Positions 8,285 to 17,261 of a stretch of 64,000 nucleotides of DNA are shown in pieces. The first letter of the stretch is position 1; each line of letters starts with the position of its first letter. This stretch comes from Silvimonas iriomotensis (GTDB lineage: Bacteria; Pseudomonadota; Gammaproteobacteria; Burkholderiales; Chitinibacteraceae), in the NCBI RefSeq assembly GCF_014645535.1, contig NZ_BMLX01000003.1, forward strand, positions 310,001 through 374,000, given 5' to 3'. The translations under genes and the position numbers were made by a program. The notes under the pieces are model-generated. The model was given only the letters and a program-made list of their open reading frames with translations. It searched no databases and was not told where the DNA came from.

Positions 8285-9782
8285 GGGCGGGCGCCGCCGG
8301 CCGTGGTATGTGCGGCTGATTCCGTCCTCGCTGCTGGGCCGGCTGACCATTGTCATGGTGCTGGGCGTGCTGGTGACGCAAGTCGTCGGCAACCTGATCT
8401 GGGCCGGGGAAGTCCGCCAGAAAGTCACCACCGAAGCACTGGACGCCGGCGAGCACATTGGCGGCAGCGCCGCCGCCGCGCTGCGTTTTTTTCGCAGCCT
8501 GCCACCCAACTATCGCCCCATCCTGATCGACCAGTTGCGGGAAATGGGCGGCACGCGCTTTTTTGTCAGCGTGAACCACAACGAAGTGCCCATCCAGCGC
8601 ATCAAGGGCTCGCCGCTGGCCGACGCCGTCTGCGCCCGCATTGTGGCGGTGCTGCACCGGGAATACGCCAAGCTGCTGGATTTCCAGGTCGGCTTTGCCT
8701 GGCCCGATGGCCTGCCCGTGGCGGACGACGGCGTCACGCTGGACGATCTGCCTGACGGCTGGGTGCAAAACACCCTGGTGGTCAAACCGCGCCCCGCGCC
8801 CATTCTGGTGATCCAGGCCGAAATCGAACCCGGCAACTGGCTGTATCTGGCCACCCTGATGCCAGACCCGTATTTCATGGAAAGCGACGAGCCGCTGGCG
8901 CGTGACCGCATCGTGCTGCTCTTGATCACCGTGGGCGTGGTGCTGTTGCTGTCGCTGTTGGTGGTGCGCTGGATGACCAAGCCGTTTGCCGCGCTCTCCA
9001 AGGCCGCCGATGCCTTCGGCCAGGGCATGCCCTCGGTGCCACTGCCCGAATCCGGCAGCCGCGAATACATCAAGACCGCCCGCGCTTTTAACGCCATGCG
9101 CGAGCGCACGCAGCGTTATCTGGAAGATCGCGAGCGCCTGTTCACGTCGATCTCTCACGATTTGCGCACGCCGATCACCCGCCTGAAACTGCGCACCGAA
9201 ATGCTGGACGACGACCAGACCCGGGCGGAGTTTCACGAAGACCTGGATGATCTGGATGTCATGGTGAAAGGCGCGCTGCAAAGCGTGAAAGACACCGATA
9301 TCCACGAAAACCCGGTGCAGATCCGCCTGGACAAGCTGATCGAACGCCTCGTCAACGGTGCGCAAATGGCCGGCAAGGACGCCACCTTCGCCGGCGGCCC
9401 GGTCTCTGTCTTCGCCCGCCCGCTGGCGCTTAAACGCGCAGTCGGCAACCTGCTGGATAACGCCCTGTTTTACGGCAACCGCGCCGAGGTGCTGGTGACG
9501 CAGACCGATGAGCAAGTCGAACTCACCATCCGCGATTACGGCCCCGGTGTGCCTGAAGAAGCGCTGCCGTCTTTGTTCCAGCCGTATGTGCGGCTGGAGC
9601 ACGGGCGGGCGTCCAACAGCGCCGGCATGGGGTTGGGGCTGGGGATTACGCGCAATATTGTGCACGCGCATGGTGGGGATTTGCTGCTGGCCAATCACCC
9701 GCGGGGTGGGCTTGTGGCTACGATTTTGCTGCCGCGCGGGAAGGGGAAGGCGATGGTGGCGGTGGATGAGGCGGTGTATTAG
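8277..9782 (+). CDS. Sensor histidine kinase (EnvZ-type)
   Basis: A 501-residue inner-membrane kinase. Two hydrophobic segments (about 19-42 and 209-232) bracket a periplasmic domain of about 165 residues; a HAMP linker follows, then the dimerisation helix with H294 in SISHDLRTP, and an ATPase domain with N box NLLDNALFYG, DYGPGVPEE and GLGLGI. The ATG at 8277 overlaps the regulator's stop codon; an upstream ATG at 8235 lies within the regulator gene and is less likely. The large periplasmic domain could receive the signal from the co-encoded binding protein. Confidence 0.92.
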   Translation: MGEGGRRRPWYVRLIPSSLLGRLTIVMVLGVLVTQVVGNLIWAGEVRQKVTTEALDAGEHIGGSAAAALRFFRSLPPNYRPILIDQLREMGGTRFFVSVNHNEVPIQRIKGSPLADAVCARIVAVLHREYAKLLDFQVGFAWPDGLPVADDGVTLDDLPDGWVQNTLVVKPRPAPILVIQAEIEPGNWLYLATLMPDPYFMESDEPLARDRIVLLLITVGVVLLLSLLVVRWMTKPFAALSKAADAFGQGMPSVPLPESGSREYIKTARAFNAMRERTQRYLEDRERLFTSISHDLRTPITRLKLRTEMLDDDQTRAEFHEDLDDLDVMVKGALQSVKDTDIHENPVQIRLDKLIERLVNGAQMAGKDATFAGGPVSVFARPLALKRAVGNLLDNALFYGNRAEVLVTQTDEQVELTIRDYGPGVPEEALPSLFQPYVRLEHGRASNSAGMGLGLGITRNIVHAHGGDLLLANHPRGGLVATILLPRGKGKAMVAVDEAVY

Positions 9783-9915
9783 CGGTGCGAGTTGTTTGTT
9801 GCTTGTCGGGTGTGGTTTGTTGGCTTGGTGTCGGGTTGGTTGATTGGTTGGTGTGGGGGTGGATCGGGGGAGGTAGTGGAATCTGCCTTGGCTGTTGTTT
9901 GAAACCTGAACTGTT

Positions 9916-10186
9916 TGTTAGCGCCTGACGGCGCGGTGTTTTGATACCGGCGGTGGCCGGAGCACGTTACTTTCTTTTGCTTCGCCAAAAGAAAGTAACC
10001 AAAGAAAAGGCGACCCCTGCGACTGCGCCCTTCGGGTTCCCTGTGCTTCTCGCGAAGTCCGGCTGGCTCCAGGGAACTCGCTACGCTCAAACACCCCTCC
10101 GCCGCAACCCCGGACTTCGCTGCGATGCTCGGCGCTGCCGGAGGGGAGGCACGTCAAAAGCAACCCCAACAGCAACCCCGCAAACG
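9916..10186 (+). repeat. Dispersed intergenic repeat, copy B
   Basis: It matches copy A block by block: TGTTAGCGCC, CCGGCGGTGGCCGGAGCACG, the GAAAGTAA inverted repeat, AAGGCGACCCCTGCGAC, GCGATGCTCGGCGC and CGTCAAAAGCAACCCCAAC. Its hexamer tract is short and mixed (CAACCCCAACAGCAACCCC). The central part (AAACACCCCTCCGCCGCAAC) is shared with copy C but not with copy A, so B and C are closer relatives. Confidence 0.78.
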
Positions 10187-10223
10187 GTCTGTAGGCAAAG
10201 ATGATTTACCTTGCCCACCACTT

Positions 10224-10251
10224 CGTCATTCCGGCGGAGGCCGGAATCCAG
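10224..10251. repeat. Short palindromic repeat P, copy 3
   Basis: CGTCATTCCGGC-GGA-GCCGGAATCCAG, an exact-arm version of the unit seen at 615 and 1046. It follows copy B. Confidence 0.72.
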
Positions 10252-10329
10252 TCCGCAGCCCAATGGGCTGCTTGCGGTGGAATACCACTTCAGTTCGAAT
10301 TCACTCTCAACAGCGTGCATGCATTGCAG

Positions 10330-10358
10330 CTGGATTCCGGCTCAAGGCCGGAATGACG
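10330..10358. repeat. Short palindromic repeat P, copy 4 (inverted)
   Basis: CTGGATTCCGGC-TCAAG-GCCGGAATGACG, the same unit in reverse orientation. It precedes the inverted copy C, so P units and long repeats turn together. Confidence 0.72.
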
Positions 10359-10383
10359 AGCCTGTGGGATGCATGTTGAACTG

Positions 10384-10758
<375 letters not shown>

Positions 10759-10919
10759 GGTGTTCAAGGTTTTCCAGCTTCGTGCACCCAAAATCCCTCG
10801 CGCGAACCGCGCCGGTTCCCCCTCAACCTCACCCTCCATCGCGCCCCATGCGGCAACGCGGTATCATTGCGCCTTTGAACGCTCGCACTGCCACCCAGTG
10901 CAGAAAAAGGAATACCTGC

Positions 10920-11297
10920 ATGGCCGGACTGACTTCTTCCAGCGCAACCCCGGTGGAAATCCGCTTGCACCGCGCGTCGCGCGAGCTGGAGGTGGCGTTT
11001 GATGACGGCCAGCGCTTTGTTCTGCCGTGTGAATACCTGCGCGTATCCAGCCCGTCGGCTGAAGTCCAGGGACATGGCGTGGGGCAGGGTGTTTTGCAGA
11101 CGGGCAAGCGCAATGTCGCCATTACGGCCATCGAGCCCGTGGGCAACTATGCTGTGAAACTGGTCTTTGATGATGGCCATGATTCCGGCCTGTATTCCTG
11201 GGCGTACCTGTACGAGCTGGGCGCAGAGCATGCCACGCGCTGGCAAACCTATCTGAACGATCTGGCCGCCGCCGGCGCCAGTCGCGACCCGCAATGA
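10920..11297 (+). CDS. DUF971 domain protein
   Basis: A 125-residue protein made almost entirely of a DUF971 domain, the fold found at the N-terminus of gamma-butyrobetaine hydroxylases (EIRLHRASRELEVAFDDG, LPCEYLRV, DGHDSGLYSWAYLYELG). Its biochemical role is unknown. The ATG at 10920 has AAGGA 9 bp upstream; a longer open frame begins in the repeat region and is rejected as a start. It sits 23 bp before ubiE, an order common in betaproteobacteria, which suggests a link to quinone biosynthesis. Confidence 0.88.
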   Translation: MAGLTSSSATPVEIRLHRASRELEVAFDDGQRFVLPCEYLRVSSPSAEVQGHGVGQGVLQTGKRNVAITAIEPVGNYAVKLVFDDGHDSGLYSWAYLYELGAEHATRWQTYLNDLAAAGASRDPQ

Positions 11298-11320
11298 ATT
11301 GACAAGACTGTGAGCACGCT

Positions 11321-12058
11321 ATGAGCGATAACACCACGCACTTTGGTTACAAGACGGTCGACGAATCAGTCAAAGCCCAGAAAGTGGCCGAGGTTTTTCA
11401 TTCCGTCGCGCAAAAATATGACGTGATGAATGACCTGATGTCCGCCGGTCTGCACCGCGCCTGGAAGTTCTTCACCATTGAAACCAGCGGTGCCAAACCC
11501 GGTGACAAGGTGCTCGATATCGCTGGCGGTACGGGCGATCTTTCCAAAGCGTTCTGCAAGAAGGTCGGCAAGACCGGCCAGGTGTGGCTGACCGATATCA
11601 ACAGCTCCATGCTGGGCGTGGGTCGTGATCGTCTGCTTGATGCGGGCGTGGCGACGCCGGTGGCGCTGTGTGATGCGGAAAAACTGCCGTTCCCGGATAA
11701 CTACTTCAACATCGTTTCGGTGGCGTTCGGCCTCAGAAACATGACGCACAAAGACGCGGCGCTCAAGGAGATGTACCGCGTGCTCAAGCCGGGTGGCCGT
11801 TTGCTGGTGCTGGAGTTCTCCAAGGTCTGGAGCCCGCTCAAGCCGGCTTACGATATCTACTCGTTCAAGCTGTTGCCGGTCATGGGCAAGCTGGTGGCCA
11901 ATGATGCTGATTCTTACCAGTACCTGGCTGAATCCATCCGCATGCATCCGGACCAGGAAACCCTCAAGAGCATGATGTTTGATGCCGGGTTTGCCAAAGT
12001 GGACTATCACAACATGTCTGCTGGTGTGGTTGCCCTGCATAAAGGGATCAAGATCTGA
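11321..12058 (+). CDS. ubiE: Ubiquinone/menaquinone C-methyltransferase
   Basis: A 245-residue SAM-dependent methyltransferase that C-methylates the benzoquinol (or demethylmenaquinol) ring late in quinone synthesis. Motif I is [15 protein letters not shown]; the family signatures [17 protein letters not shown] near the N-terminus and [25 protein letters not shown] are intact. Length is normal. It is followed by ubiJ and ubiB, giving a ubiquinone-biosynthesis operon. Confidence 0.97.
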   Translation: MSDNTTHFGYKTVDESVKAQKVAEVFHSVAQKYDVMNDLMSAGLHRAWKFFTIETSGAKPGDKVLDIAGGTGDLSKAFCKKVGKTGQVWLTDINSSMLGVGRDRLLDAGVATPVALCDAEKLPFPDNYFNIVSVAFGLRNMTHKDAALKEMYRVLKPGGRLLVLEFSKVWSPLKPAYDIYSFKLLPVMGKLVANDADSYQYLAESIRMHPDQETLKSMMFDAGFAKVDYHNMSAGVVALHKGIKI

Positions 12059-12126
12059 TCTGCCCCGAATGGCCTGCCGCAAGGGCGGCAGGCGTTGTCA
12101 TGTCCTGATTGATGAGGTCCGAGTTG

Positions 12127-12687
12127 ATGCTTGCCACAATCCTGAACCGCATGCTGGCCCATGACGATGCCGCCCGCGCCGCGCTGGCGCCCTATCAGGG
12201 CCGGGTCATCCGCCTTGTGTTGCCGGTGCTGTCGGGTACGCTTTCGATCCAGCCTGATGGCACGTTTGCAACGGCGTCGGGCCTGGCTGAGGCCAGCATT
12301 CTGCTGTCGCCCACCTTTTTCACGACCTGGTTGTTCGATCGCGAAGCGGCCAGCAAGAAAGTGGGCCTGAATGGCGATGCCGAACTGGCCGCCGCCGTGG
12401 GGCAGGCCCTGGCCACACTGCGCTGGGACATGGCAGAAGAATTGTCGCAACTCGTCGGCGATGTTGCGGCCAACCGCATTACGTGGATTGCCGGCAAGAT
12501 CGGCGGGATTCCTGGCGCCATCGGCTCGCGCCTTTTGATTGAACTCACCGAATACTGGCGTGATGAAGCACCGCTGGTGGTGACCAAACGGCACGTCGAA
12601 ACCTTCTGCAGCGGCGTGGATGCGCTGCGTGATGATCTGGCCCGGCTGGAAGCGCGGCTGGAGCGCCTGACCGTCAAATCGTTCTGA
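12127..12687 (+). CDS. ubiJ: Ubiquinone biosynthesis accessory factor (SCP2 domain)
   Basis: A 186-residue protein with an N-terminal SCP2-like lipid-binding domain and a charged C-terminal helix (VDALRDDLARLEARLERL) typical of UbiJ/YigP. UbiJ binds polyprenyl intermediates and organises the soluble Ubi complex. The ATG at 12127 is preferred because GAGG precedes it by about 10 bp; an ATG at 12112 would add five residues. Its place between ubiE and ubiB supports the assignment. Confidence 0.88.
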   Translation: MLATILNRMLAHDDAARAALAPYQGRVIRLVLPVLSGTLSIQPDGTFATASGLAEASILLSPTFFTTWLFDREAASKKVGLNGDAELAAAVGQALATLRWDMAEELSQLVGDVAANRITWIAGKIGGIPGAIGSRLLIELTEYWRDEAPLVVTKRHVETFCSGVDALRDDLARLEARLERLTVKSF

Positions 12688-12778
12688 TGCCAGACAAGCG
12701 CCCCCCCGGTTTTTACTGATTACTGATTGATCAAACACGTTCCCGGCCAGGCAAAGGGAACGGGATAAATGGATACAC

Positions 12779-14296
12779 ATGCGGATATTCCGCCTTCTCA
12801 AGATTGCCCGTGTGGTCGTGCAGTACGGGCTGGATGAATTCCTGCTGGGCCACGAGCGTGTGCATGGCCTCTCCCGACTGGTCAACATCCTGTTTTTCTG
12901 GCGCCGGCTTGATCAACCGCGCGCGGTGCGCTTGCGGCTGGCGCTGGAAGCGCTGGGCCCGATCTTCGTCAAGTTCGGCCAGGTGCTCTCTACCCGGCGC
13001 GACCTGTTGCCGGCTGATATCGCAGATGAACTGGCGTTTTTGCAGGATCGCGTGCCGCCCTTTGGTGGCGATCTGGCAGTGCAAGTCATTGAAAGCAGCC
13101 TGAAGCGCCCCGTGGCCGAGCTTTACGCCACGTTTGACCGCACGCCGGTGGCATCGGCCTCCATCGCCCAGGTCCACCGTGCCACTTTGCCGGATGGTCG
13201 CAACGTGGCGGTCAAGGTGCTGCGGCCGGGCATTTTGCCGATCATTGAAAGCGATCTGGCGCTGTTGCGCGTCATGGCAGGCCTTGTCGAGCGCCTGTTT
13301 GCCGATGGCAAGCGCCTGCGCCCGAGAGAAGTCGTGGCGGAGTTCGACAAATATCTGCATGACGAACTCGATCTGATGATCGAAGCGGGCAATGCCTCGC
13401 AACTGCGGCGCAATTTCCTGGGTTCGGACATGCTGATCGTGCCGGAAGTCTTCTACGACTGGTGCTCGCGCCAGGTGCTGACGCTGGAATGGATGGATGG
13501 CATCCCGGTCGGCCGGGTAGATGAACTGCGCGCGGCGGGGATCGACCTGAAAAAACTTTCCGTCTATGGCGTGGAGATTTTCTTCACCCAGGTGTTCCGC
13601 GACGGGTTTTTCCATGCCGACATGCACCCGGGCAACATTTTTGTGGCGGCAGACAACCGCTATATCGCGCTGGATTTCGGCATTGTCGGCACGCTCTCTG
13701 AAGTCGACAAACAATACCTGGCGATCAATTTCCTGGCGTTCTTCAACCGCGACTATCACCGCGTCGCCGCCGCGCATATCGAGTCGGGCTGGGTGCCTAA
13801 AGAAACCCGGGTAGAAGAACTGGAAGCCGCGGTACGTACCGTTTGCGAGCCGATCTTCGACAAGCCGATCTCGCAAATCTCGTTCGGTCAGGTGCTGCTG
13901 CGCTTGTTTGAGACCTCGCGCCGCTTCAATGTCGAGATCCAGCCGCAACTGGTGCTGCTGCAAAAGACGCTGCTCAATATCGAAGGCCTGGGCCGCCAGC
14001 TTGATCCGGATCTGGACCTCTGGAAAACCGCCAAACCCTTCCTTGAGCGCTGGATGAACGAGCAGATTGGCTGGCGCGGGCTGTGGCGCAATATCAAGCA
14101 TGAAGCGCCTTTGTGGGCGGCCATGCTGCCCACGCTGCCGCGCAAGCTTAATGATCTGGCCAACCAGAACACCACCGAATTGCTGGTGACCGGTTATCAG
14201 GGCCTGATGTGGGAGCAGAAAAAGCGCAACTGGCTGCTGGGCGTGATTGCCGTGCTGCTGGCGGCGCTGGTGGCTAGCCTGTGGTGGCACAGATGA
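12779..14296 (+). CDS. ubiB: Atypical kinase/ATPase for ubiquinone biosynthesis
   Basis: A 505-residue member of the ABC1/ADCK/UbiB family. Hallmarks are the KxGQ motif in [16 protein letters not shown], the Ala-rich loop in [11 protein letters not shown], the invariant Lys in [19 protein letters not shown] and ALDFGIVG. One or two C-terminal hydrophobic helices ([18 protein letters not shown]) anchor it to the membrane. It is required for the hydroxylation steps of the pathway, probably by extracting lipid intermediates. It overlaps ampD by 4 bp. Confidence 0.97.
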   Translation: MRIFRLLKIARVVVQYGLDEFLLGHERVHGLSRLVNILFFWRRLDQPRAVRLRLALEALGPIFVKFGQVLSTRRDLLPADIADELAFLQDRVPPFGGDLAVQVIESSLKRPVAELYATFDRTPVASASIAQVHRATLPDGRNVAVKVLRPGILPIIESDLALLRVMAGLVERLFADGKRLRPREVVAEFDKYLHDELDLMIEAGNASQLRRNFLGSDMLIVPEVFYDWCSRQVLTLEWMDGIPVGRVDELRAAGIDLKKLSVYGVEIFFTQVFRDGFFHADMHPGNIFVAADNRYIALDFGIVGTLSEVDKQYLAINFLAFFNRDYHRVAAAHIESGWVPKETRVEELEAAVRTVCEPIFDKPISQISFGQVLLRLFETSRRFNVEIQPQLVLLQKTLLNIEGLGRQLDPDLDLWKTAKPFLERWMNEQIGWRGLWRNIKHEAPLWAAMLPTLPRKLNDLANQNTTELLVTGYQGLMWEQKKRNWLLGVIAVLLAALVASLWWHR

Positions 14297-14847
14297 ACCC
14301 GGCGTTCGACGCGGCGGGCTGGTACGCACCGGCCAGAAAGGTGCCCAGCCCTAACTGCGACGCCCGTCCCGTCGATACACCGGTGGAGCTGCTGGTCATC
14401 CACAACATCAGCCTGCCGCCGGGCGAGTTTGGCGGCGATCTGGTCGAGCGCCTGTTCACCAATACCATCCCGGCCGATCATCCGCTGTTTGCCGATCTGG
14501 GCGCGCTGCGGGTCAGTGCCCACTTTCTGATCCGGCGTGATGGTCAGGTCGTGCAGTTTGTGTCCGTGCACGAGCGGGCCGCCCACGCCGGCGTGTCAGA
14601 CTGGCAGGGGCGCGCGCGCTGCAATGATTTTTCGGTCGGCATCGAGCTGGAAGGCACCGACCACATCCCGTTTACCGACGCGCAATATGCCGCGTTGATT
14701 CCACTGGCTCAGGCTTTGGGGCAAACCTGCCCGCTGCGTGCCATAGTGGGACATAACGATATCGCTCCGCTGCGCAAGACAGACCCCGGGCCTTGCTTTG
14801 ACTGGCAACGGGTCTATGTTGCGTTGCCGCACCTTGTAACCGGATAG
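14293..14847 (+). CDS. ampD: 1,6-anhydro-N-acetylmuramyl-L-alanine amidase
   Basis: A 184-residue zinc amidase of peptidoglycan recycling that cleaves the stem peptide from anhydro-muropeptides in the cytosol and so sets the level of AmpR ligand. The zinc site is visible as the His in LLVIHNIS, the His in AHAGVS or nearby, and H-x8-D in [20 protein letters not shown]. No signal peptide is present, which separates it from the periplasmic AmiD. The ATG at 14293 forms an ATGA overlap with the ubiB stop and is preferred over a GTG 12 bp upstream. Confidence 0.95.
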   Translation: MNPAFDAAGWYAPARKVPSPNCDARPVDTPVELLVIHNISLPPGEFGGDLVERLFTNTIPADHPLFADLGALRVSAHFLIRRDGQVVQFVSVHERAAHAGVSDWQGRARCNDFSVGIELEGTDHIPFTDAQYAALIPLAQALGQTCPLRAIVGHNDIAPLRKTDPGPCFDWQRVYVALPHLVTG

Positions 14848-14874
14848 TTCGGGGCTACAGCCGTAAGGCGGGGC

Positions 14875-14880
14875 TATAAT
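14875..14880 (+). promoter_or_regulatory. Probable -10 element of the kup promoter
   Basis: A perfect TATAAT lies 59 bp before the kup start, in the 92-bp gap after ampD. The matching -35 is poor (TTCGGG-like at 14849, spacing about 20), so the strength is uncertain. Confidence 0.45.
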
Positions 14881-14939
14881 CGCGGCGCTTGAGCTTTATA
14901 AATAAATGACCTGATCCAACATCAAGAGACTCCTGCAGC

Positions 14940-16838
14940 ATGGGCGCAAATCATGGCCAGGCTCCTTCCGCATCCCGGCTTGCCGGGCTGACCGTTGGGG
15001 CCATCGGCGTGGTGTACGGGGATATCGGTACCAGTCCGTTGTACACCCTTAAAACCTGTCTTACCGCGCATGGCAACCTGCCGATCAATGCGGAAAACAT
15101 CCTTGGTATTCTTTCGCTGATTTTCTGGGCCATCATGATCGTGGTCTCGGCCAAGTACGTGGTCGTGATCATGCGGGCCGACAACCGTGGCGAGGGCGGT
15201 ATCCTGGCGCTGATGGCACTGGCGCTGCGTGATCTGGACCCGCGTTCCCGCAAGGGGCTGCTGTTGATGGGCCTGGGCATCTTCGGGGCCTCGCTCTTTT
15301 ATGGCGACGGCATTATCACGCCGGCCATCTCGGTGCTCTCGGCCTTTGAAGGGATCAGCGTCATTTCGCACAAGCTGGACCCGTACATTGTGCCGCTCAC
15401 CATCATCGTGCTAGTGGCCCTGTTTGCCATCCAGCGCCATGGCACCAGCAAGGTCGGCAAGCTGTTCGGGCCGATCATGGTGTTCTGGTTCATCACCCTG
15501 GCGGTCATGGGCGTGCGCAGCATCTTGCATGCGCCGGAAGTCTTCGCCGCGATCAACCCGCTCAATGGCGCGCGCTTTATTGCAGACTATCCGCTGCGCG
15601 GTTTTGTGATCATGGGTGCGGTGGTGCTGTCCGTGACCGGCGGCGAAGCGCTGTATGCCGACATGGGTCACTTTGGCCAGAAATCGATCAAGATCGCGTG
15701 GTTTGGCCTGGTGCTGCCTTCGCTGATCCTGTGTTATTTCGGTCAGGGCGCGCTGCTGCTGCATAACCCGGCGGCGATCAAGAACCCGTTCTTTTTGCTG
15801 GCCCCGCAATGGGCGCTGGCACCGCTGGTGATCCTGGCTGCGGCGGCGACGGTGATCGCCTCGCAAGCGGTGATCTCTGGCGCTTTCTCCATGACCAACC
15901 AGGCCGTGCAACTGGGTTACTGCCCGCGTGTGGATATCGACCATACCTCCGACCAGGAAATCGGCCAGATCTACGTGCCGCAGATCAACTGGTTCCTGAT
16001 GGTGGCGGTGATTCTGCTGGTGCTGGCGTTCCGCACGTCTGACAACCTGGCATCGGCGTATGGCCTGTCGGTTTGCGGCACCATGGTGATGACCACGCTG
16101 CTGGCCTTCAACGTGCTGGGCAAGACACTGGATCGTGGCCGCAAGATGCTGTTCCGCGCCGTGCTGATCGGCTTTCTGGTGGTCGACCTGATTTTCCTCA
16201 GCTCCAACATGCTCAAGCTGCCGGATGGCGGCTGGGTGCCGCTGGTCATGGGTTTGTTCATCTTTACCCTGATGACTACCTGGAAGCGCGGCCGCACCTT
16301 GCTGGGTGATCGTCTGCGTGAAGGCGAATTGCCGCTGCAAGGTTTTGTGGAAAGCCTGGAAGCCGCCCCGCCGCAACGCGTGGAAGGCACCGCGATTTTC
16401 ATGACCACCAGTGCCGACTCGGTCCCGCACGCGCTCTTGCATAACCTCAAGCACAACAAGGTGCTGCATGAGAAAGTGGTGTTCCTGACCATTCGCACCG
16501 CCGATATCCCGTTTGTGGCCAAGCGCGAGAAAGTGGTGGTGCCCAAGCTGGGCGAGAGTTTCTATCAGGTGATTGCCACCTACGGCTTCAAGGAAGAACC
16601 CTCGGTCCCGGCCATTTTGCGCCAGGTGTCAGAGCTGCAGCCGGAACTGGATTTCGACCCGATGCAGACTTCGTTCTTCCTCTCGCGTGAGACCATCGTC
16701 GAGGGCAAATACCCGGCCATGGCCTGGTGGCGGCGCAAGGTGTTCTCTCTCATGACCCGCAACGCCACGCGCGCAACCAGCTACTTCAAGATTCCGCCCA
16801 ACCGCGTGGTGGAAATGGGGATGCAGGTCGAACTCTGA
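14940..16838 (+). CDS. kup: Low-affinity potassium transporter
   Basis: A 632-residue Kup/TrkD/HAK-family K+ uptake protein. The N-terminal signature GVVYGDIGTSPLYTLK is intact and is followed by about 12 hydrophobic segments to residue 440, then a cytosolic C-terminal domain with EGTAIFMTTSADSVPHALLHNLKHNKVLHE and FFLSRETI. Length matches the family. It is monocistronic, with its own promoter region and a strong terminator. Confidence 0.96.
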   Translation: MGANHGQAPSASRLAGLTVGAIGVVYGDIGTSPLYTLKTCLTAHGNLPINAENILGILSLIFWAIMIVVSAKYVVVIMRADNRGEGGILALMALALRDLDPRSRKGLLLMGLGIFGASLFYGDGIITPAISVLSAFEGISVISHKLDPYIVPLTIIVLVALFAIQRHGTSKVGKLFGPIMVFWFITLAVMGVRSILHAPEVFAAINPLNGARFIADYPLRGFVIMGAVVLSVTGGEALYADMGHFGQKSIKIAWFGLVLPSLILCYFGQGALLLHNPAAIKNPFFLLAPQWALAPLVILAAAATVIASQAVISGAFSMTNQAVQLGYCPRVDIDHTSDQEIGQIYVPQINWFLMVAVILLVLAFRTSDNLASAYGLSVCGTMVMTTLLAFNVLGKTLDRGRKMLFRAVLIGFLVVDLIFLSSNMLKLPDGGWVPLVMGLFIFTLMTTWKRGRTLLGDRLREGELPLQGFVESLEAAPPQRVEGTAIFMTTSADSVPHALLHNLKHNKVLHEKVVFLTIRTADIPFVAKREKVVVPKLGESFYQVIATYGFKEEPSVPAILRQVSELQPELDFDPMQTSFFLSRETIVEGKYPAMAWWRRKVFSLMTRNATRATSYFKIPPNRVVEMGMQVEL

Positions 16839-16864
16839 CCGGCCCACGCGGGCGGGTAGCGCAG

Positions 16865-16894
16865 AAAAAAGGACACCTCGGGTGTCCTTTTTTT
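16865..16894. terminator. Bidirectional terminator between kup and the STAS gene
   Basis: GGACACC-TCG-GGTGTCC flanked by six A and seven T. It serves kup on the plus strand and the convergent minus-strand operon. Confidence 0.9.
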
Positions 16895-16919
16895 ATGGGA
16901 TGTCGCAGCGATGCAGCGA

Positions 16920-17219
16920 TTAGCGCAGCTCGAAAATCCCGCCGGTATTGGCAATCTTGATCATGGCGCGGATATCCGGGCGCATGCTGTGCAGGATGAT
17001 CGGGCGGCCGGCGGCGCGCTCATGCAGCAGCAGCAACATGCCCAGCGCGGTCGAATCCATGCTCTCGACGTCGGTCAGATCAAAATGGATGGCCGTGAAA
17101 TCCGGCGTGGCCAGCATTTCCTGGGTGGCCTGGCGAAAACTGCGCTGGCCTTCAAAAGTGAAATGGCCCTGCAGCCGGATATGCGCAACGGGGTGTTCCA
17201 GTTCAAACGTCGCCTGCAC
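16920..17219 (-). CDS. STAS domain protein (anti-sigma factor antagonist-like)
   Basis: A 99-residue single-domain protein with the SpoIIAA/RsbV pattern HFDLTDVESMDSTALGMLLLLHE, in which a Ser near residue 57 or 60 would be the phosphorylation site, and a C-terminal GIFELR. Such proteins bind partner proteins according to phosphorylation state. It starts with GTG 4 bp after AGGAAG. It lies 42 bp downstream of the receiver-TPR gene, so the two are probably cotranscribed. The kinase or phosphatase partner is not in this operon. Confidence 0.85.
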   Translation of the reverse strand: MQATFELEHPVAHIRLQGHFTFEGQRSFRQATQEMLATPDFTAIHFDLTDVESMDSTALGMLLLLHERAAGRPIILHSMRPDIRAMIKIANTGGIFELR

Positions 17220-17261
17220 GGTGCTTCCTTTTGTCAGCGTGGGCTGGGCCGCCCCGCAAAC

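Noticed and set aside
8271-9698. Minus-strand open frame of 475 codons opposite the sensor kinase
   Set aside because: His/Gln/Arg-rich shadow of a real kinase gene; no ribosome-binding site and no domain.
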